NCBI GenBank assembly: GCA_028023455.1
Contig: JAQFVV010000021.1
Span: forward strand, 3,307,351 to 3,371,350
Direction of reading: 5' to 3'
DNA length: 64,000 nucleotides
Origin: Epiperipatus broadwayi
Taxonomy: Eukaryota; Onychophora; Udeonychophora; Euonychophora; Peripatidae
Shown here piece by piece: positions 57,364-64,000 of the stretch. The first letter of the stretch is position 1. Every line of letters starts with the position of its first letter. Made by a program: the position numbers and the translations under genes. Below the pieces are notes generated by a model. The model was not told the DNA's origin. It saw only the letters and a list, made by a program, of their open reading frames with translations, and made no database searches.

Positions 57364-59994
57364 TTTCTAACCCAGTATTTTTAGTTTATTTATTTTATTT
57401 CTAACTCTTTATTTATGGTTTAGTTTATTTATTTTATTTATATTATTTTAATTTATTTGTTTATTTGTTTGCACTTGTTGTTACTAATTTTTCAGGTTGT
57501 TGTTAAGGCAACCAAAATAAAGCAACATATCCATTAATTTTCCAATATGATCCAAAATACCTTTCATATAATACAATTGTACATTCAATTCTCTTAAGCC
57601 ATGCCACGATTGTAATAACAACAATAATTGATCACTTATTAATTTAAAGAATAATTATAATAATATTAATCTCAGGGTTCTTTGTTTCATGTAAGGAAAT
57701 GTTCGGCAGTATTGTGTTGTCGCATATGACTGGCATTCTGGTCGGCTATAGGAAACATTTATTTTACTTAAATTCAATGTGTCTTCATCTCTCATATCAA
57801 CTACTATATTATCTAAAGAGATGATAATTATATTCAATAATGACATACAATTTAGAATAATACAGCCCCTTTATCCAGAATCTTAGTCAGAATAATAAAA
57901 AGACAAGGGTGCTTTTTGTGTCCTTCCATCATCCATGGCAACACAATAATTTAACTAAGATTTATTACTTAGACAATTTAACTAAATGTGAATGGAATAA
58001 TGTGCAGTCAAAGTTAATGGTTTGGGAATAAATTCATTTTTACACACACAAAAAAAAAATGTTTAGTCTGAAGTTTTCAACTCCATAAATAATTATCATT
58101 AAACTAAATATAATGACATATTCCGATCTGCTTAACTTTATTTATCTGGTATATTAAGTTTTTAAGAATTTGGAATGATTTCGGACTCAAGAAAAGGTTT
58201 TGCAAATATTGTGCAAACACTTATATTTAGCATATAAAAACAAAAAAAATGAATCTACAACAAATTTTAACAAGACTATAATTTATTATTATCACAAAAA
58301 AAAATATATGAACATTTATTCAATAATCCCATAGTAATACAAAAATATAAAATATAACTGACATTAATCTGTATACTCTTTTGGTTATGGACTAGAGGTT
58401 ACTACTTCTCCTGTATGCAATCATACGGATTGATTAACTAAAAGTACATTTCATTACCAATACATTGTTTATTAAATTTTGATAACCTTGTAGAAGCTTT
58501 TACTCAAAATTATTGACTAACTATTTTTGTTTTTGTTTTTTTTTTTTAAATTATTAATCCCATCATATGCAATACGCAAAATATTAAATTTTTTTCTAAT
58601 ACATTTACTTTATTTATGGTCTTTAATGGGATAACCTACTCTAATTATAGGTCAGTTATCAGAAGTTACACTTACCATCTTACATTTAACTTAATGCTAA
58701 CTTAAGTTATGATACAAATTTTATTCATACGTATAATTTTAAAAATGAGTATTATTTAATTACTAACCAGAATTAAATATTGCATTTGAATATTCCTTCA
58801 GTAAATAAGCGTTTTAAAACTACGCAATTTTAATTACTTTCTCCATTGATTTACTTGTCAAATACTAGCAATATTTAGCAGCACAATACAGATATTGATC
58901 CTAGTTACTAACGCACTATTTATACTAAAGTGGATCTTGAGGAACTAACACCTCCAATATAACCTTTATCTTGCCCGAACTTTCAAAATTAAGCACAATA
59001 ATCAACACCTTCCATGGTGGAGCTATCTTTATTTTCACATGAGGAATATGGAATAACCACGAAGGTTTGTAAAGTAATCTACTACATTAAAATATTTTGG
59101 TGGTTTCTTGCCTCTTACTTGGGCATACAACGAACACACACCAAATACAATCCTCTCCTGGGATTTAAACGAATGAAACATACTAAATGCTAGATAAATT
59201 CTTGATCGTCCTATCTATGAGAATCGATCACTTGGGCTATAAACATACCCGAACATTATATTTAAAATCTTCCTCTCATGGAAAACAAAGCTTTTGGGGA
59301 GATCATTTTTCATCCCACAAAATAAATACATTATAATTATTACCTATGCGAATATTCAGCATATACCAATGCTATATCTGGGCAGGATAAGTAAAAACAC
59401 TGATTATAATAAACTTATGTTACCGGGTATACTTTGATCAACATCTGAAATCAATGGACATCATAGAATAAAAGTATAATAATTTTAATTTTAATAAAGA
59501 AACATTCAAAATAGTTGGTAGCATACTATCTTAAACTAAATAAAGTGGATGTGTTATTTAAGAATAATTAGGAATAACTTCCTCAATTAATACAGTATAA
59601 ATTCGTTTCAAAACTTTAACAAGAAATATTTTGTTATAGCATTTTTTTTTTTTTTTTTAGTTACTTCTGATAATTTTCAATATTTATTTTACCCCTTAAA
59701 TATCTAAATATTTTTCTTTTACGTATCTAACATCCAAAATTTCTACCTACAATTGTATGTAATAATTAAAACATATTTTATAGATTTTTTTTTTTTCCGT
59801 GTTAAATATCAACTTAACCTATAATAATTATATTAAAACATACCTTTGTCATTACAAGGCTATTAAATATCACTTGACCATACAGACTTTAATCTATGTG
59901 ATATAAAAAAAAATACATATCATTTATAACTTAGTTTTAAACAATCATTAATTAACAAGTGCATACTCTCTCATTAGAAAATGTTTTTCTGTTG
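57364..59994 (-). other. Possible additional 5' LTR sequence (unverified)
   Basis: This segment lies between the LTR match (which stops only because the other copy runs into the gap) and the candidate primer-binding site. It is AT-rich and non-coding, with multiple minus-strand AATAAA motifs at its low-coordinate end. If it is LTR, the LTRs are about 4.3 kb long. If not, the element has a very long leader. Confidence 0.35.
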
Positions 59995-61670
59995 AGCAAT
60001 TGATCCAGGTGAAGAGCTTTATCCAGTCGTATTTCACGAAGCAAGTTTAAAAACAATAAACGCATGGTATTATTTCCTTTAAATAAAAGTTTTCTCTTAT
60101 TTTGTGCGTTTAATAAATTAGGTAAAGAAACATATAGCAGAATTGAAGATTAATTCTTACTTGAATTAAACTACTACAATTTTGGGATCCAAGAAAAAAA
60201 AAATAGACTTCTAACATAGACGAATATTTGACTATAGACGATAAACATACACAATATTTTTTTTTATTGACGATACGTATACTTATTAGCTAGCTTATTT
60301 ATGGACGAAAATGCGCAATTTTTCTGAGATTATTCTGATAATAACTGCAGATGATTTACATGTATAGGAAGTTTGAATAACTCCAACTGATGTGTAATAT
60401 AATATATCCTTTATTTTTATCATTAAGTCACTAAGATATTTGGTTTTGTTCATACTTTAGGAATTATAAATTTTTTTAACGGTAACTTCTCCGTAAGAAT
60501 GCCCCTATATAACTTTTCCTATATTTACTCTGAGAAAGTTTATATTCTTTTTTTTATATTTTTAAAAAAAAAAAATACAGGTGCATAATTTAATCTTATT
60601 TATCATTATTATTATTTCCAGACAATTCTTGGTGAATAAAACATATTTTAACGTATGTAACTACATTACTTGTAAAGGCAGACAATATTGAGAAAGAGCG
60701 CAAAAATGTTTCTAGTTGATTTTCCTTGGTTTCAAAATATTTCTTTCAATTATTTTTTTTTTCTTTCTATACCAAGAAAATATCAATAAATGACATAAAG
60801 TTAATAAATAATTAATCTTTTCTTGGAAATCGCTTCTTTTCCTTAATTTAGATATAATATAATTTTTCGTGACTCTTTTAGTTACATCTGTCATTTTTGA
60901 ACTTTAGCATGAGACAATAAATTTTTAAGTATAAAAGGTCTTTAAATAGGTAGATGGCCAAGAAAATCAGGATATCTTATCAAAAAATTTAGCCACACAT
61001 TATATTATTAAAATTTTACTTTGATTACATTTATTTCTGCAAAATAAAATGAAAAAATTGAGTTACCAAATTTCAGCACTGTTCCTTCCTTGAAAACTAA
61101 AAGCAGACTATATATATTTTTTTTTTTTTACTTTAGCGACCTCTTCCAGAAAAATAATCATTTGATTATAACATAAACAAAAGAAAGGAAAAACCTATTA
61201 CAATCATATAGTTTTAGTATTATTTACCTGGATTACAAAGTAATTTGATAATATAAAAAATAATAATAAATACATTAAATTAACAATCAGTGATGTATAA
61301 TTCTTTAAACATTATATTATTATTTTTTTTTACAAAAGGAAATTACCAGAAGTTATTGTGCTTTATGATAAGACACTCATCTACTCCCCTCTCTACCCAT
61401 CCAAAATCAATTACTGTTCAGCTTTTATACCATATTAATTTGCTCTAATTATTAATATCTCAATTAAATTATTCATGTTATCTCTTTTAAAATGACATTG
61501 AGTTATTAAATCTATTAGTTATTCACCCAAAACATGCCAAAGTGAGTGAATAGCATACTTTATTAATCAATTATTACTATTATTATTTTATCTTTTTATT
61601 TCTTTAAAGAATAGCATTGTTTTCCTGCAGAAACAATGCCAAGTAAACCAAGTGTCAATAACACTAGGTT

Positions 61671-61673
<3 letters not shown>
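59995..61673 (-). repeat. 5' LTR (visible matching part)
   Basis: Matches 49503-51187. It begins TGTAACCTAG on the minus strand at 61673, directly beside the (TA)n tract. Confidence 0.9.

Positions 61674-61738
<65 letters not shown>
61674..61738. repeat. (TA)n microsatellite at the gypsy insertion edge
   Basis: About 30 TA units. The expected 4-5 bp target duplication would be ATAT-like and cannot be distinguished from the repeat. Confidence 0.95.
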
Positions 61739-61740
<2 letters not shown>

Positions 61741-61939
61741 CCAACTTCCACAAAAAAATAAAGATAAAAAAACTTCCTTTTGTTAAAACAGAAGTATTGA
61801 TAGTAGCTTTGATAAAAATTTTAAAAAAATTTAAAGAAAATTTAAAGATTTTGATTATACTATATACTATAAAAAGCTTTGAGCATATAAGTGATCAATT
61901 TCATAAATACTTGTGTATCTGGATTTATGCACAAGTAGA

Positions 61940-62520
61940 TATATATAATATAAAGAGCATTCTAATAGCTCTAAACAGCTTTTTTTATGATAAATGCTAC
62001 AAGAGAAAGCATTCAAATCATCTTTAGCTAAGATTACTTTTTCTTATATTATTTATCATAAAAAATAAGATTGTTTAGAGTTATTGGAATGCTCTTTATA
62101 TTACATATTGGTAAATGCAAGCTATATAGTCATGTGGCATATAACATGATTTTATTACTATTATTATTTTCCTGTTTGGGGTTTTGGCTAAATTAAATTG
62201 TAAAGCACATTAATCTATGGGATTTCTGAATTAAGTTCAGACTCATATGATTATTTCAGTTGGAGAGCTAAATTTAAAGACTTGTAGAGATCTAAAAATT
62301 TTAGATTTTCTTAAGAGTTAATTTTTAGATAAATGCTTATCTTGAGTTAGTTTTTTAAATCTGGTATTCTAGTCAGTCACTGAAAAAAGCCATAGCTTGA
62401 AACTGGTTTGGGAATGGAGACAATCCTAGATAAAGATAATTTGAATGCTTTCTGTTGTAGCATTTATCATAAAAAATAAGCTTGTTTAGAGCTATTAGAG
62501 TGCTCTTTATATTACATATT
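61940..62520. mobile_element. Inverted-repeat element, family C copy 2
   Basis: A left arm (about 61955-62035: 'gagcattctaatagctctaa', 'gataaatgctacaagagaaa') is the complement of a right arm at about 62428-62517. The interior matches 35770-36150. In addition, 62050-62165 and 62470-62577 are direct repeats ('agagttattggaatgctctt' type). No ORF. Likely a non-autonomous DNA element. Confidence 0.7.
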
Positions 62521-63196
62521 GGTAAATCCAAGCTATACAGGTCATGTGACATACAACATGATTTTATTACTATTATATGGTAATGTTTTTGAGCAGAGTA
62601 TCACATCAATGCATTGTGGCATTGTGATTGTCGTAAAGTTTGTTCTATGACATTGTGTCAGCTTAGGGCCATAAATGTTATAACTTGGCATTGATTGTTG
62701 CAATATATTGCTGATAATTTTATATTTAATTCTCACTTTTGTTCCAAGATGATAAATGGACTTAAAATTTATAAGAATTTATGAATTTTGGTGGATATTG
62801 TGAGTATTATTTTAGAAAAAAAAAGGCAGTTTTTCTATTATCTTTTTTGTTTTAAAAAATATCTTTGTCAATTTTAAGCTTAATATTATTATAAAAATGA
62901 AATATAGTTTATGTTTAATAACAAAAACATGTTTTATGAAGTATCTAAATAAAATAGTTAAAAATAAGAATATATTTTTTATTCTATTGAAGTAATCTTT
63001 CTATATATTTGACACGATAAGTTTGTTGCTTAAAAATACTTCATTATTTTAGTTATTTGGGAAGACATTTTTACTAATAAATATTCAAAAAATATTTTTA
63101 TTTTGGCTTAAATTGTATTCAAACTAAGGGCTACCTACATAAAAAATTACCCTCATAGTTTGGGACTTAATTAAGATTAATGGAATGCAGAAGTTT

Positions 63197-63960
63197 TAAC
63201 CTCTTTTTTTTGCTGATTATTTTATTGGCTGGGTGAGGTAAAAGTCAAAACTTTTAATTGGTCAATTCACAAAATAAAGTGTCAAAACACAAATTCAATC
63301 ATCAAAATATACTCATCTTTTAATATTATATTCACTTTAGTTTCATTTATAAAAAGTATATTAATAATTTGTCAGATTATGAAAGTGAATGAAAGTTTTT
63401 TCAAAAATAAATTTCTCTTTATAATTATAAAAATATTTGTAAGCGGATATGTAAAATAAATATTATTGACCAACAAAAACGTTTTATGACATGGGTGATT
63501 TATTTGCCAATTTGTACGCTGCAAAAAAAGTAAATAATTTTGTTAAAGTCTTAACTATTTTTCTAAAATAATTTTATTTTTAGCATATTTTATCAAAATA
63601 ATTTATAATTTGTCAAAAAATATGTTTAAAATGGTCTAAAACATTTGTTTATCATTTTCAAAATTAAACAAAAACAAATCATAACTTTTCAACCATTTTC
63701 TTTGTTGTTGAAATGTAACAGCCAATAAGATTCAAGAAGTGACCACCCACTTCTTTTGTAAAAGTTTCAAGACCATTTTATTGATTTTTCACTTGTAAAA
63801 TAATTCAAGAAAGGGCAGCATCTTACAAAACTTTTTCTAATTTTTCAAATGATGGTAAAATCTTAACTGTAACATTAAAAGTGATGGAATTTGAATGGTC
63901 GGAAGCGGTGTCAAATCGTCACATTTTTAACTGTGACTAGCAACTCATGCATTAAAGCTC
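63197..63960. mobile_element. piggyBac-like element, diverged copy 2 (inverted relative to copy 1)
   Basis: The reverse complement aligns in order with 11773-12622: 'tttgacaccgc', 'cttgaatcttattggctgtt', 'aaaatgataaac', 'cactttattttgtgaattg' and 'accaattaaaagttttgac'. One end reads TTAACCTCTTTTTT, close to TTAACCCTTTAA of copy 1, and the other end has ATTAAAG. The terminal sequences are eroded, so it is an older copy. Confidence 0.7.
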
Positions 63961-64000
63961 ACCTTCTTTGAATAATCATATTTACAAAACAATATCTAAT

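Larger units (their letters stand above)
49503..61673 (-). mobile_element. Nearly intact Ty3/gypsy LTR retrotransposon
   Basis: It lies on the minus strand. The two ends (49503-51187 and 59995-61673) are highly similar direct repeats. The interior encodes, in transcription order, a coiled-coil ORF, Gag and a Pol with protease-RT-RNase H-integrase order, which defines Ty3/gypsy. There is no envelope ORF: only about 120 bp separate the Pol stop from the 3' LTR. High LTR similarity and a full Pol suggest a fairly recent insertion. The right end sits directly against a (TA)n tract, so the insertion seems to have gone into a microsatellite. The left junction is lost in the gap. The long gap between the LTR match and the first ORF (56787-59994) suggests that the true LTRs are longer. 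Confidence 0.9.

Overview
The window is AT-rich eukaryotic DNA with no recognisable host gene. Dense mobile-element debris, tRNA-derived SINEs with target-site duplications, Penelope-like and several LINE remnants, TTAA-type DNA transposons and a Ty3/gypsy element point to an invertebrate animal. The sequence alone does not settle the phylum. No prokaryotic operon, CRISPR or ribosome-binding-site logic applies.

Layout. 1-31 kb is mostly intergenic or intronic AT-rich sequence carrying foldback and terminal-inverted-repeat elements: two hairpin families (copies at 4.0, 9.9 and 20.6 kb, and at 13.7-14.9 and 19.5 kb), a LINE 3' end at 7.1-7.4 kb, and a nested structure at 11.3-12.8 kb. In that structure a Penelope-type GIY-YIG reading frame between about 120-bp inverted arms is split by an 850-bp piggyBac-like element with TTAA duplications. 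A GC tract with a 50-G homopolymer at 24.5 kb looks like a sequencing or assembly artefact. 31.7-36.7 kb is a retroelement graveyard: a LINE zinc-binding C-terminus, two Penelope-like remnants, three tRNA-derived SINEs with clear target-site duplications, a fourth tRNA-like head, and another LINE C-terminus.

37.5-42.6 kb holds a decayed Ty3/gypsy element on the minus strand (coiled-coil ORF, Gag, protease, RT, RNase H, integrase, in order). 45.5-46.0 kb has one more LINE 3' end, 46.65 kb a fourth SINE. 49.0-49.5 kb is a 500-N scaffold gap. From the gap to 61.67 kb lies a nearly intact Ty3/gypsy element, also minus strand: 5' LTR at high coordinates, a 403-aa coiled-coil ORF, a 283-aa Gag in the same frame separated by a single TGA, a 1076-aa protease-RT-RNase H-integrase polyprotein, a purine tract, and the 3' LTR running into the gap. 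61.8-64 kb contains an inverted-repeat element related to one at 35.8 kb and a second copy of the TTAA element.

The most unusual content is (1) the gypsy lineage with a long 11-residue-repeat coiled-coil ORF joined in frame to Gag through TGA-ATG, with a coiled-coil ORF also at the 5' end of the decayed relative, and (2) the two GIY-YIG frames flanked by inverted repeats.
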